Counted from the stretch's first letter, positions 1-10,630 are shown. The stretch is 13,821 nt of DNA from an uncultured Acetatifactor sp. (GCA_947626405.1 CANQSE010000022.1:1-13821), one strand, 5' to 3'. Notes: generated by a model from the letters alone, not told the origin. Numbers and translations: made by a program.

Positions 1-1
1 C

Positions 2-418
2 AGCAACATTGTGGAGGAAGCCCTTGACGCGCTGGCGTGCACAATAAGCGCCGAGGAGGATCCTGAAATTTACACAAGCGGCACAAACAATATTTTCCGC
101 TATCCGGAGCTGGCGGATCAGCAGAAAGCCAGCGAGCTTATCAATACCTTTGAGGAAAAAAAGCTTTTGGGAGAGATCCTGCAGGAGACGATGTCGGATA
201 ACAGCGGAACCGGTATTCAGGTTTATATAGGCGAGGAAACGTCGGTTCAGAGTATGCGGGACTGCAGCGTAGTCACCGCAACCTATGAGCTTGGCGGCGG
301 GATGAAAGGAACAATCGGCATTGTAGGCCCAAAACGGATGGATTACGAAAAGGTGGTTGGGACGCTGAGGACCATACAGAACCAGCTCGACGAACTATAC
401 AGGACGGATGAATCTTAG
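2..418 (+). CDS. hrcA: Heat-inducible transcription repressor HrcA, C-terminal part
   Basis: This is the last 138 residues of HrcA; the DNA-binding N-terminus lies left of the window and the reading frame is open from base 2. HrcA is the repressor of class I heat-shock genes: it binds CIRCE operators and is kept active by GroEL. The visible part is the dimerisation/GAF-like core, ending in the family's typical block with IGIVGPKRMDYEKVVGTL followed by a short helix. Identification rests on that block and on the position directly before grpE-dnaK-dnaJ, the standard Firmicutes order. A TAG stop lies 18 nt before grpE, so the two are surely co-transcribed. The operon's CIRCE element should lie upstream of the missing 5' end and cannot be checked here. 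Confidence 0.93.
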   Translation, partial: SNIVEEALDALACTISAEEDPEIYTSGTNNIFRYPELADQQKASELINTFEEKKLLGEILQETMSDNSGTGIQVYIGEETSVQSMRDCSVVTATYELGGGMKGTIGIVGPKRMDYEKVVGTLRTIQNQLDELYRTDES

Positions 419-436
419 CAGAAAGGATATGGCGAT

Positions 437-3093
<2,657 letters not shown>

Positions 3094-3144
3094 AAAGGAT
3101 GTGCCGTTGGCGCGGCAGTTTGAAAGTTGGCAAGAGGTGCAGTT

Positions 3145-4332
3145 ATGGCAGAGCAGAAGCGGGACTACTACGAGGTCCTGGGCATTGACAGAAATGCGGA
3201 CGACGCCGCAATTAAAAAAGCATATCGTGTTCTGGCCAAGAAGTATCATCCGGATGTAAATCCGGGTGATGCCGAGGCCGAGAAAAAATTTAAGGAAGCA
3301 TCCGAAGCCTATGCAGTGCTCAGCGATCCCGAAAAGAGGCGCCAGTATGATCAGTTTGGTCATTCGGCCTTCGAGGGCGGATTCGGCGGCGGTGGTTTCG
3401 ATTTCAACGATATTGATCTGGACAGTCTTTTCGGAGGTTTCTTCGGAGATCTTTTCGGAGGAGGCAGATCATCGAGGTCGCGTGCCGGAAACAGCCCTAT
3501 GAAAGGCGCAAATCTGCGAACCAGCGTGAGGATCACTTTTGAGGAAGCCGTCTTTGGATGCAAAAAAGAAATTGAACTTACTGTGAAAGAGACCTGTAAA
3601 ACCTGTAACGGTTCGGGAGCAAAACCCGGAACCTCTCCGGAGACATGCAGCACATGTAAGGGAAGCGGTCAGATATTTGTAACCGGTCAGATGTTCTTTG
3701 GAGGAACGACCAGGAGCCTGCAGGTATGTCCGGACTGTCAGGGAACGGGAAAGATCATAAGGGAAAAATGTGTGGACTGCCGCGGAACAGGCTACATACC
3801 TATGAGAAAAAGGTATTCCGCCGATATTCCGGCGGGAATTGACAACGGACAGTCATACCGTATGCCAGGGCTGGGAGAGCCCGGAATTAACGGCAGGCCA
3901 AGAGGAGACGTGCTTGTGGAAGTGATAGTGGGACGTCATCCCATCTTCCAGCGGCAGGATTTTGACATTTATTCCTCTGTGACGCTTTCGTATGCCGTGG
4001 CTGCGCTGGGCGGAGAAATTTTTATCGACACTGTTGACGGCAAGGTTATATATGATGTGAAGCCCGGAACTCAGACGGATACAAGAGTCCGGCTGCGCGG
4101 TAAGGGAGTGCCCTCATGGCGCAACAAGGACGTACGTGGAGATCATTATGTGACGCTTGTCGTTCAGGTTCCGGATAAGCTTAAGCCGGAGGCGAAGGAG
4201 CTTCTGCGTCAGTTTGACGAGATGACCGGAGATACGCTTAACGCGGTAAAAAATGCAACAGCTTCCGACGGCGACGGTGACGGCAGGGACAAAGACCCCA
4301 GGGACGGACGGAAAAAGAAATTCTGGAAGTGA
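3145..4332 (+). CDS. dnaJ: Chaperone protein DnaJ (Hsp40)
   Basis: DnaJ delivers substrates to DnaK and triggers its ATPase. From the ATG at 3145 it has 395 residues. The order is J domain with HPD at 35-37, Gly/Phe-rich stretch (about 77-112), and four CxxCxGxG zinc motifs starting at Cys151, Cys168, Cys195 and Cys209 ([32 protein letters not shown]). The C-terminal substrate-binding domains and a charged Asp/Lys tail complete it, so it is a full type I DnaJ. The frame is open back to a TTG at 3127, but the ATG at 3145 has AGAGGTG (3133-3139) 5 nt upstream and gives the family's usual start, [14 protein letters not shown]. It lies 51 nt after dnaK and is followed by a terminator-like hairpin. 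Confidence 0.97.
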   Translation: MAEQKRDYYEVLGIDRNADDAAIKKAYRVLAKKYHPDVNPGDAEAEKKFKEASEAYAVLSDPEKRRQYDQFGHSAFEGGFGGGGFDFNDIDLDSLFGGFFGDLFGGGRSSRSRAGNSPMKGANLRTSVRITFEEAVFGCKKEIELTVKETCKTCNGSGAKPGTSPETCSTCKGSGQIFVTGQMFFGGTTRSLQVCPDCQGTGKIIREKCVDCRGTGYIPMRKRYSADIPAGIDNGQSYRMPGLGEPGINGRPRGDVLVEVIVGRHPIFQRQDFDIYSSVTLSYAVAALGGEIFIDTVDGKVIYDVKPGTQTDTRVRLRGKGVPSWRNKDVRGDHYVTLVVQVPDKLKPEAKELLRQFDEMTGDTLNAVKNATASDGDGDGRDKDPRDGRKKKFWK

Positions 4333-4350
4333 CATGATATTAATATGATT

Positions 4351-4390
4351 CGGTAAAAGGGATTGCTGAAGTCTGGCAATCCTTTTGCCG
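4351..4390 (+). terminator. Terminator-like hairpin after dnaJ
   Basis: The arms at 4351-4366 and 4376-4390 pair over 15 bp with one bulged G and one G-T pair, around the 9-nt loop TGAAGTCTG. The inner part reads as a classic intrinsic terminator: GGATTGC / GCAATCC followed by TTTT. It probably ends the heat-shock operon. The next gene starts only 16 nt later, so downstream transcription must come from read-through or from a promoter near the end of dnaJ. A TATGAT at 4344-4349 is the only weak -10 candidate. Confidence 0.7.
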
Positions 4391-4406
4391 TAAAACAGGC
4401 AGAGGA

Positions 4407-6014
4407 ATGACAAAAAAATTTTCAGAGACTCTTTGCAACCTCTACATTGTAGTGCTGTCGGCGATTATGCCGCTATATAACCGTGGAACATACGTGATGA
4501 TTGGGGACACGAAGTTTGACATGTTCAGGGATGTGTCGCTGTGGTGTCTTTGTCTTGCCGTTTTATCCGCCGTTGTAGGCATGATTGAATCACGCCCGGC
4601 AAAAGGAGCGCCGGACGGTTTTTTTGCCGCCAAAAGGACGGGAGCAAGGGCTTTCTCATACGTTGATCTGTGCGTTGCATGCTATGGGGTGAGCGCGGCG
4701 CTGTCGGCTTTTTTGAGCAGCTACGGCGTTTACGCCTGGACGGGATACAGAGAGTGGCATATGGGAGCTCTGACCCAGCTTTCACTTACGGCCATATATT
4801 TTTTTGTCTCAAGATGCTACAATGGGAGCGCATGGACCGTTTACATGTGGGAGGCCGCCTTTTTTCTCACGGCGCTTCTGGGACTTTGCAGTCGTCTTGG
4901 AATGGATCCCCTGGGACTTCTCAGAGATTTTGAGCGTGGAGGATGGGAATATCGTCATCTTATTTCGACGGTGGGAAACATCAACTGGTACTGCGGTTAT
5001 TCGGCTGTAGCTATCGCAATGCCGACGGTCGGGTATCTTAAAGCAAAAAGCGTAAAAAAGCGCATAATTCTGTATATTGTAAGCGTCCTGGGGCTTGTGG
5101 TGCTGTGTATTCAGGGGAGCGACGCGGGTCCTGTGCTTGTGTTTGTATGTCTTGGAGTCTGCCTTTTGTGGGGCGGAAGAAACGAAAGCATATTTGCCCG
5201 GACGATGCTTCTTGCAGCAGGGACATGCCTTGGGCTGCCATGCTACGCCAATGCGGTAAGACTGGCTGGAGAAAGGGCGTTTTATGCGATCCCTGAGGAC
5301 GGAATCGGGCTTCGTGTGTTTGGCTGGGGCGGATGGTGGGCGCTTGGCGCATTGTTCCTTGGAATATATTTTCTGATAAAAAACGGCATGAAAGCGGATG
5401 CAAAAATGCGCGATACAAAGCAGGGGCGCGGCGTGGCAGGGCGCATAAGGGCCTTTTGGATTGCCGCCGTGATTATGTGGGGCATTTTTCTTTTATTGGG
5501 CGTTTTGCTCTGCCTAAGCCGCCTTGCGGGGAGCGTTGAATGGAACCAGGGAAGGGGCGTTCTCTGGCGGCTGTCCGTTCAGGGATTTTTAAAGGGAGAC
5601 TGGAAGCAGAAGATGTTTGGCGCCGGTCCCGACTGTTTTGCCGAATACATATACTCTGTGTTCAGCCCGGGCGAGCTGCCTGAGCCAGAGGGACACTGGG
5701 CGGGCGCTATATTTGCAAACGCACATAACCAATGGCTGAACCATCTTGTAAATACGGGGATTTTCGGGCTCTTAAGCGCTGTGGCCATAGTTATTGCGGC
5801 TCTTAAGCGCTATCGCCGTTTTATGCCCGGTATGCTGGCACTGATACTGTACTGCGTAAATTCGCTTGTGAGCTTTCAGCAGGTGCTTAGCACGCCGCTT
5901 ATTTTTGTGATGCTTGGAATCTGCGAATACAGGCAAAGAGTCATGGAAAATAAAATAAGCCGCTTAGACGGCGGGACTGGAGATAGTTATGAAGTGGATA
6001 AGATTTCGGATTAA
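4407..6014 (+). CDS. O-antigen ligase-like polytopic membrane protein
   Basis: This is a 535-residue integral membrane protein with roughly eleven hydrophobic segments. The C-terminal half carries the arrangement typical of the WaaL/Wzy polymerase-ligase superfamily: an Arg-containing RGVLWRLSVQGF, then FGAGPDCFAEYIY, a periplasmic-type loop, and HNQWLNHLVNTGIFGLL with the His at 440, followed by further membrane spans. These enzymes move or join undecaprenyl-linked glycans outside the membrane; in a Gram-positive the product could be a capsule, exopolysaccharide or teichoic-acid-like glycan, but the substrate cannot be read from the sequence. No glycosyltransferase or flippase lies nearby. 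Its end overlaps prmA by 26 nt. The ATG has AGAGGA directly against it and AGGC 6 nt upstream, so initiation may be weak. Superfamily likely; function inferred. Confidence 0.75.
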   Translation: MTKKFSETLCNLYIVVLSAIMPLYNRGTYVMIGDTKFDMFRDVSLWCLCLAVLSAVVGMIESRPAKGAPDGFFAAKRTGARAFSYVDLCVACYGVSAALSAFLSSYGVYAWTGYREWHMGALTQLSLTAIYFFVSRCYNGSAWTVYMWEAAFFLTALLGLCSRLGMDPLGLLRDFERGGWEYRHLISTVGNINWYCGYSAVAIAMPTVGYLKAKSVKKRIILYIVSVLGLVVLCIQGSDAGPVLVFVCLGVCLLWGGRNESIFARTMLLAAGTCLGLPCYANAVRLAGERAFYAIPEDGIGLRVFGWGGWWALGALFLGIYFLIKNGMKADAKMRDTKQGRGVAGRIRAFWIAAVIMWGIFLLLGVLLCLSRLAGSVEWNQGRGVLWRLSVQGFLKGDWKQKMFGAGPDCFAEYIYSVFSPGELPEPEGHWAGAIFANAHNQWLNHLVNTGIFGLLSAVAIVIAALKRYRRFMPGMLALILYCVNSLVSFQQVLSTPLIFVMLGICEYRQRVMENKISRLDGGTGDSYEVDKISD

Positions 6015-6978
6015 AACCATTACGGATGCCGAGGATATCATAGTGAGCACACTCTATGACATAGGGCTTGAGGGGGCTCAGATAGAAGATAAGGTTCCTC
6101 TGTCTGCGTGGGAAAAGGAGCAGATGTTCGTCGATATTCCTCCGGAGGATACGGAGGACGACGGGATTGCGTACCTTAGTTTTTTTGCGGAGAAAAAACC
6201 TGACGGCGGCCCTGATACGGAAACGCTTCTTAAGCAGGTCAAGGAGGAGCTTGAACAGCTCCGCATGTTCTGCGACATAGGAGAGGGCACCGTCACAGTG
6301 GACGAAACCGAGGACGTAGACTGGATCAATAACTGGAAACAGTATTTCCACCAGTTTTATATAGACGATATCCTCGTGATTCCCTCATGGGAGGATGTAA
6401 AGGCGCAGGACACTGAAAAGACGGTGCTCCACATCGATCCCGGAACGGCCTTTGGCACTGGGATGCACGAGACGACTCAGCTTTGCATCCGGCAGCTCAG
6501 AAAATATGTGACGCCCGAGACGGAGCTTCTGGATGTCGGAACCGGAAGCGGGATTCTTGCAATTCTCTCCCTGATGTTCGGTGCAAGATGCGCGGTGGGT
6601 ACGGATCTGGACATCTGCGCCGTGGATGCGGTGGCGGCAAACTGTGAAGCGAACGGCATTGACCCCGGAAAATTCAGGCTTCTCATCGGGAATGTCATTA
6701 CGGATAAAGAAATCAGGGATCAGGTCGGGTACGGCTGTTATGACATTGTTGTCGCAAATATTCTCGCGGATGTGCTCGTCCCTCTTACTCCGGTTGCGGC
6801 TAAGCTTCTCAAGCCGGGAGGGATATACATTACCTCGGGAATTATTGACGACAAGGAAGAAACGGTGACGGATGCCGTTAAAAAAGCAGGATTTGAGATT
6901 GTGGAAGTGACAAGGCAGGGAGAGTGGGTCGGAGTCACTGCCCGCATGGGAACAGGCGCTTCTTTGGGGAAAGGGTGA
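5989..6978 (+). CDS. prmA: Ribosomal protein L11 methyltransferase PrmA
   Basis: PrmA uses S-adenosylmethionine to trimethylate ribosomal protein L11. Its 329 residues have the N-terminal L11-recognition domain (about 1-110), the conserved IDPGTAFGTGMH at 149-160, the SAM-binding DVGTGSG at 182-188, and the IVVANILADVL block with the catalytic-loop Asn at 257. Length is as expected for Firmicutes (about 310-330). The ATG lies within the end of the upstream membrane-protein gene and has GGAGA (5979-5983) 5 nt upstream, which suggests translational coupling. rsmE starts 4 nt after its stop, a pairing seen widely in Gram-positives. Confidence 0.95.
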   Translation: MKWIRFRIKTITDAEDIIVSTLYDIGLEGAQIEDKVPLSAWEKEQMFVDIPPEDTEDDGIAYLSFFAEKKPDGGPDTETLLKQVKEELEQLRMFCDIGEGTVTVDETEDVDWINNWKQYFHQFYIDDILVIPSWEDVKAQDTEKTVLHIDPGTAFGTGMHETTQLCIRQLRKYVTPETELLDVGTGSGILAILSLMFGARCAVGTDLDICAVDAVAANCEANGIDPGKFRLLIGNVITDKEIRDQVGYGCYDIVVANILADVLVPLTPVAAKLLKPGGIYITSGIIDDKEETVTDAVKKAGFEIVEVTRQGEWVGVTARMGTGASLGKG

Positions 6979-6982
6979 CTTT

Positions 6983-7735
6983 ATGTACCGTTTTTTTGTG
7001 GATCCGTCCCAGATCAATATGGATGACAAACGTGTCATAATCATGGGAGACGATGTAAATCATATAAAAAACGTTCTGCGTATGGGTGCGGGGGAGGAAA
7101 TCTCCGTAAGCAACGGGATGGACGGGAATGAATACAGATGCGCCATCCTGTCCCTGGAGACAGACAGGGTGGTATGCGAGCTTCGTTTTGTGAAGGAGGA
7201 CGGAGTGGAGCTGCCGTCGAGGATCTATCTTTTTCAGTCGTTGCCCAAAGGGGACAAAATGGAGTTTATCATACAGAAGGCGGTTGAGCTGGGGGTATAC
7301 GGGATCATTCCCGTCGCGTCGAAGCGCTGTGTGGTGAAGCTGGATCGGAAAAAATCGGCGGCCAGGACGACGCGGTGGCAATCCATTGCCGAGGCAGCCG
7401 CAAAACAGAGCAGACGCAGCGTGGTTCCGCAGGTGAGCGAGGTGACGGGCTTCGAGGATGCGCTTAAGATGTCTGCGGATATGGACGTAAAGCTTATCCC
7501 GTATGAACTGGCGGGCGAAATGGCAAGGACGCGGGAGATCATAGACGGACTGGAAGCAGGTCAGGACATCGCCGTGTTTATCGGTCCCGAGGGCGGTTTT
7601 GACGAAGGGGAGATAAGGATGGCCGAAGGCTTCGGAGTCAGGCCCGTCACGCTGGGCAGGAGGATTCTGCGCACTGAGACTGCAGGAATGACAGTCCTGT
7701 CATGGATTTTGTACCGTCTTGAGGGGAAAATATGA
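6983..7735 (+). CDS. rsmE: 16S rRNA m3U1498 methyltransferase RsmE
   Basis: RsmE methylates N3 of U1498 in helix 44 of 16S rRNA, within the 30S subunit. The 250-residue protein opens with a PUA-like RNA-binding domain (MYRFFVDPSQI...VNHIKNVLRMGAGEEI) and continues into a SPOUT knot domain. Diagnostic elements are FQSLPKGDKMEFIIQKAVELGV, GPEGGF at 201-206 and LGRRILRTETA at 224-234, which form the trefoil-knot SAM site. It follows prmA by 4 nt with GGGAAAGGG just upstream, so the two are one transcription unit. A 96-nt gap separates it from the cysteine desulfurase. Confidence 0.95.
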   Translation: MYRFFVDPSQINMDDKRVIIMGDDVNHIKNVLRMGAGEEISVSNGMDGNEYRCAILSLETDRVVCELRFVKEDGVELPSRIYLFQSLPKGDKMEFIIQKAVELGVYGIIPVASKRCVVKLDRKKSAARTTRWQSIAEAAAKQSRRSVVPQVSEVTGFEDALKMSADMDVKLIPYELAGEMARTREIIDGLEAGQDIAVFIGPEGGFDEGEIRMAEGFGVRPVTLGRRILRTETAGMTVLSWILYRLEGKI

Positions 7736-7754
7736 TCCCGCCTGATGCCTGACA

Positions 7755-7784
7755 CTGACAGGGACAGCAATTTTTGCATATGCT
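7755..7784 (+). promoter_or_regulatory. Possible promoter of the desulfurase-thiI pair
   Basis: CTGACA (7755-7760, five of six matches to the -35 consensus) and TATGCT (7779-7784, four of six) are separated by 18 nt, in the 96-nt gap between rsmE and the cysteine desulfurase. It would leave a 5' leader of about 40 nt. No convincing terminator follows rsmE, so read-through is equally possible. Confidence 0.3.
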
Positions 7785-7831
7785 ATCAGGAAAGAAATTA
7801 TGCTTCGTTCAGTTATTTTAATGGAGGAAAA

Positions 7832-9001
7832 ATGGAAGTTTATTTGGACAATTCCGCCACTACCAGGGTGCTTCCCGAAGCCGCGGAACTGATGAATCAA
7901 ATTATGTGCGTAGAATATGGAAATCCTTCCAGTCTCCACATGAAAGGCGTTATGGCCGAACAGTACATGCGCTATGCAAAAGAGACCTTTGCAAAGCTTT
8001 TAAAGGTAAACGAAAAGGAAATTTATTTTACCTCCGGAGGTACCGAATCCGACAATATGGCTTTGATCGGAGGGGCGCTTGCAAACAGGCGCCGGGGCAA
8101 TCGTCTGATCACGACCCGCATCGAGCATCCGGCGGTACTTCAGCCCATGCGGTATCTGGAATCTCTGGGATTTAACGTCACGTATCTTCCCGTGGACAAA
8201 TCGGGAAGGATCTCCCTTGAGGATCTTGAGGCTGCGATGACGCATGATACCGTTCTTGTGTCGATCATGCACACAAACAATGAGATAGGCTCAATACAGC
8301 CGATTGCGGAAGCCGGAGCGCTTATAAAGCGCATGAATCCCGACACGCTGTTTCATGTGGACGCGGTTCAGGGCTTTGGAAAGGCTTTGATTTACCCGAA
8401 AAAGGCGGGAATCGACCTGCTTTCAATAAGCGGACACAAGATCCACGGCCCTAAGGGAGTGGGAGTTTTATATGTCGGGGATAAGGTAAAGCTGCAGCCG
8501 ATTATATATGGAGGGGGACAGCAGTTCAACCTGAGATCCGGCACGGAGAACGTGCCGGGGGCCGCCGGAATGGCAAAGGCGGCGGAGCTTTTATACGCCC
8601 ACTACAACGAGGATATCGTGCACCTCGCCAGATGCAAAAGCAGGCTCATACGCGGGCTGCAAAAGATGGAGGGAATAAGGATCAACGCCCTTGTGCCGGA
8701 TTTTCCGGACGGAGAGCACACGGCGCCGCATATAGTCAGCGTTTCCGTGTCGGGAGTGCGCAGCGAGGTTTTGCTGCACGCGCTTGAGGAAAAGGGAATA
8801 TACGTCTCAGCCGGAAGCGCCTGCTCCGCCCGCAGACCGCAGCCTTCCGCCACGCTCCGTGCGCTCGGCGTGGAGAATTGGGCGCTGGAATCCACAATAC
8901 GTTTAAGCTTTTCCGTTTATACGACGGAGGAAGAAATAGACTATACATTGCGGACGATGTATGATAAAATTCCTATATTGCGTAAATATGCCGGAAAGTA
9001 G
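7832..9001 (+). CDS. Cysteine desulfurase (NifS/IscS family)
   Basis: This PLP enzyme takes sulfur from cysteine as a protein persulfide and releases alanine. In its 389 residues the family marks are MEVYLDNSATTR at the start, FTSGGTESDNMAL (cofactor phosphate site), IEHPAV, HVDAVQGFGK, the PLP lysine in SGHKIHGPKG (Lys203), the RSGTEN block, and the persulfide cysteine in SAGSACS (Cys331). The ATG at 7832 is chosen because GGAGG lies 4 nt upstream and translation begins right at the conserved strand; the open frame to 7745 adds residues unlike the family. No iscU, iscA or iscR is present, whereas thiI follows after 39 nt. That is the layout of Bacillus subtilis NifZ-ThiI, so its likely job is to supply sulfur to ThiI rather than general Fe-S assembly (inference). 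Confidence 0.93.
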   Translation: MEVYLDNSATTRVLPEAAELMNQIMCVEYGNPSSLHMKGVMAEQYMRYAKETFAKLLKVNEKEIYFTSGGTESDNMALIGGALANRRRGNRLITTRIEHPAVLQPMRYLESLGFNVTYLPVDKSGRISLEDLEAAMTHDTVLVSIMHTNNEIGSIQPIAEAGALIKRMNPDTLFHVDAVQGFGKALIYPKKAGIDLLSISGHKIHGPKGVGVLYVGDKVKLQPIIYGGGQQFNLRSGTENVPGAAGMAKAAELLYAHYNEDIVHLARCKSRLIRGLQKMEGIRINALVPDFPDGEHTAPHIVSVSVSGVRSEVLLHALEEKGIYVSAGSACSARRPQPSATLRALGVENWALESTIRLSFSVYTTEEEIDYTLRTMYDKIPILRKYAGK

Positions 9002-9040
9002 GAAGCGGAATACTTCCGTAAAGGCGGAATGGAGTGGGAA

Positions 9041-10219
9041 ATGTTTTCAGCTTTTCTTATCAAGTATGCTGAGATCGGCGTGAAGGGAAAAAACAGATAT
9101 CTCTTTGAGGAGGCGCTTGTCCATCAGATAAAATCCGCTCTCAGAAAATGTGAGGGGGAATTTGAGATCCGCCGTACCCAGGGACGAATTTACGTTGAAG
9201 CGGCAGGGGAATTTGATTATGATGAGACAGTGGAAAGCCTTTGCCGCGTGTTTGGCATTTCCTCCATATGCCCTGTTGTTTATGTGGAGGACGAGGGCTT
9301 TGAAAAATTATGCGACACTGTTGTCGGTTTTTTGAGAGACGTTTACCCCGAAAGGAACAAATCCTTTAAGGTAAACGCAAGAAGGGCTAGAAAAAATTAT
9401 CCAAAGTCTTCAATGGAGATCAACGCGGATCTTGGCGAGGCGATTTTGAACGCGTTTCCCGGGATGCGTGTGGATGTGCGCAATCCGGAAATCATGCTGA
9501 ATGTGGAGATCAGGGAAAAAATATACATCTATTCCCTGGAGATACCCGGCCCCGGGGGGATGCCGGTGGGAACCGGAGGAAAAGCCATGCTGCTTTTGTC
9601 CGGCGGAATCGACTCTCCCGTGGCGGGATACATGATCGCAAAGCGCGGCGTTAAGATTGACGCCGTATACTTCCACGCCCCGCCGTATACAAGCGAGCGG
9701 GCAAAGCAGAAGGTGATCGATCTTGCGAGGATCGTCTCGCGATACACAGGACCCGTTTACCTTCATGTGATTAATTTCACGGATATACAGCTCTACATCC
9801 ATGAAAAATGTCCTCATGAGGAGCTTACTATCGTCATGAGGCGCTATATGATGCGAATTGCCGAGCACATTGCAAAGGAGACGGAGTGTCTCGGGCTTAT
9901 CACTGGCGAGAGCATAGGGCAGGTGGCCTCCCAGACCATGAGCTCGCTTGCCGCGACTAACGAAGTGTGCAGCCTTCCCGTATACCGCCCTCTGATCGGC
10001 TTCGACAAGAAGGAGATCATAGAGCTTGCCCAAAAGATCGGCTCGTATGAAACGTCAATTCTTCCGTATGAGGACTGCTGTACAATATTTGTTGCGAAGC
10101 ACCCCGTGACTAAGCCGAATCTTAACGTGATACGGCGGCATGAGAGGAATCTGGAGGAAAAGATCGGGGATCTGTTCAAAACGGCAATTGAGAATGACGA
10201 GCTGATAATTGTGGAGTAA
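9041..10219 (+). CDS. thiI: tRNA 4-thiouridine synthase ThiI
   Basis: ThiI adenylates U8 of tRNA and places sulfur there to form s4U; in some bacteria it also serves thiazole synthesis. From 9041 it has 393 residues: N-terminal ferredoxin-like domain, THUMP domain (about 60-165), and a PP-loop ATPase with SGGIDS at 187-192. EDCCTIFVAKHP has the cysteine pair 346-347 in the region of the catalytic cysteine. There is no C-terminal rhodanese domain, as is usual in Firmicutes, so sulfur must come directly from the desulfurase encoded just upstream. An ATG at 9029 in the same frame is an alternative start; 9041 is preferred for its GGAG 6 nt upstream and the family-like MFSAFLIKYAEIG. Its last codons form the first unit of an 18-bp repeat. 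Confidence 0.95.
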   Translation: MFSAFLIKYAEIGVKGKNRYLFEEALVHQIKSALRKCEGEFEIRRTQGRIYVEAAGEFDYDETVESLCRVFGISSICPVVYVEDEGFEKLCDTVVGFLRDVYPERNKSFKVNARRARKNYPKSSMEINADLGEAILNAFPGMRVDVRNPEIMLNVEIREKIYIYSLEIPGPGGMPVGTGGKAMLLLSGGIDSPVAGYMIAKRGVKIDAVYFHAPPYTSERAKQKVIDLARIVSRYTGPVYLHVINFTDIQLYIHEKCPHEELTIVMRRYMMRIAEHIAKETECLGLITGESIGQVASQTMSSLAATNEVCSLPVYRPLIGFDKKEIIELAQKIGSYETSILPYEDCCTIFVAKHPVTKPNLNVIRRHERNLEEKIGDLFKTAIENDELIIVE

Positions 10220-10318
10220 ATGGGAACCGCGGAGTAAAAGTGAACTGCAGAGAAAATGTGAACTGTGCGGTAAATCAGAATTGCGGAGTAAGCGGGAACT
10301 GCGCAGTAAAAACGGGAT
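10211..10318 (+). repeat. Six degenerate 18-bp tandem units across the thiI stop
   Basis: Units start at 10211, 10229, 10247, 10265, 10283 and 10301; an eye-made consensus is GCGGAGTAAATGGGAACT. The first unit contains the last two codons and the stop of thiI (GTG GAG TAA); the others copy this element into the intergenic space, so the thiI frame meets several further stops. Unit 6 carries a small insertion, and its tail forms the left arm of the terminator. The open frame running through it is six-residue periodic and is not believed to be a gene. Confidence 0.75.
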
Positions 10319-10350
10319 CCCAGGCGTCTGCGACCCCAGGATCCCTTTAT
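10314..10350. terminator. Two-way terminator between thiI and the HPr-like gene
   Basis: GGGATCC (10314-10320) pairs perfectly with GGATCCC (10339-10345) around an 18-nt loop. On the plus strand TTTAT follows. On the minus strand the right arm is followed by GTTTTT (complement of 10308-10313), a better U-tract. It fits a shared terminator for the convergent thiI and HPr-like genes. Confidence 0.7.
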
Positions 10351-10391
10351 GTTCAGGCTGTGCGTTTATACCGGTGTTTATACAGATGCGC

Positions 10392-10622
10392 TTACACCAG
10401 ATAGGGCTTGAGGATGTTCATTACCTCGTCAATGCCTTCCTCCGCGTGAATATTCAGGTCGATGGGCTTTGAGAGATCCAGACTGAAAATTCCCATGATT
10501 GACTTTGCATCAATGACATACCTGCCGGAGACAAGATCAAAGTCATAATCAAATTTTGTTACATCGTTTACGAAAGATTTTACCTTATCGATGGAATTTA
10601 AAGAAATCTGTACTGTTTTCAT
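10392..10622 (-). CDS. HPr-like protein lacking the phosphorylatable histidine
   Basis: This is a 76-residue protein, MKTVQISLNSIDKVKSF... with the stretch DAKSIMGIFSLDLSKPIDL at 38-56, which matches the HPr fold around the regulatory serine (Ser41 here, Ser46 in HPr). HPr is the phosphocarrier of the sugar phosphotransferase system and, through Ser46, a cofactor of CcpA. The GIHARPA active-site block is absent: ungapped alignment from Ser41 puts Ser10 at the His15 position, and the only histidine is His59. It therefore cannot carry phosphate from enzyme I in the known way. Similar proteins are, as I recall, widespread in Lachnospiraceae. AGGAGG (10631-10636) lies 8 nt before the ATG, so this start is chosen over the open frame reaching 10658. 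It has its own promoter and terminator and so is a single-gene unit. Function unknown. Confidence 0.85.
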   Translation of the reverse strand: MKTVQISLNSIDKVKSFVNDVTKFDYDFDLVSGRYVIDAKSIMGIFSLDLSKPIDLNIHAEEGIDEVMNILKPYLV

Positions 10623-10630
10623 AGGTTTAA

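Noticed and set aside
1..418. CIRCE operator search
   Set aside because: The expected position is upstream of hrcA, outside the window; no CIRCE-like inverted repeat was seen before grpE, dnaK or dnaJ.
3102..3117. Hairpin TGCCG / CGGCA between dnaK and dnaJ as an attenuator
   Set aside because: The stem is only 5 bp, followed by GTTTG rather than a U-run; it could be a processing site but this cannot be supported.
7745..7831. N-terminal extension of the cysteine desulfurase
   Set aside because: It has no ribosome binding site and encodes residues unlike the family, whereas ATG 7832 follows GGAGG and starts at the conserved strand.
10211..10318. The 18-bp repeat as a CRISPR array or attachment site
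   Set aside because: There are no spacers between units, the units drift strongly, and no cas or integrase gene is present.
10364..10383. Direct repeat GTTTATAC spaced by 4 nt near the end of the HPr-like gene
   Set aside because: Two 8-nt copies are too short to distinguish from chance, and no regulator is known to use them.
10209..10472. 87-codon plus-strand open frame after thiI
   Set aside because: It is made of the 18-bp repeat, runs through the terminator, overlaps thiI and the HPr-like gene, and has only a TTG start.
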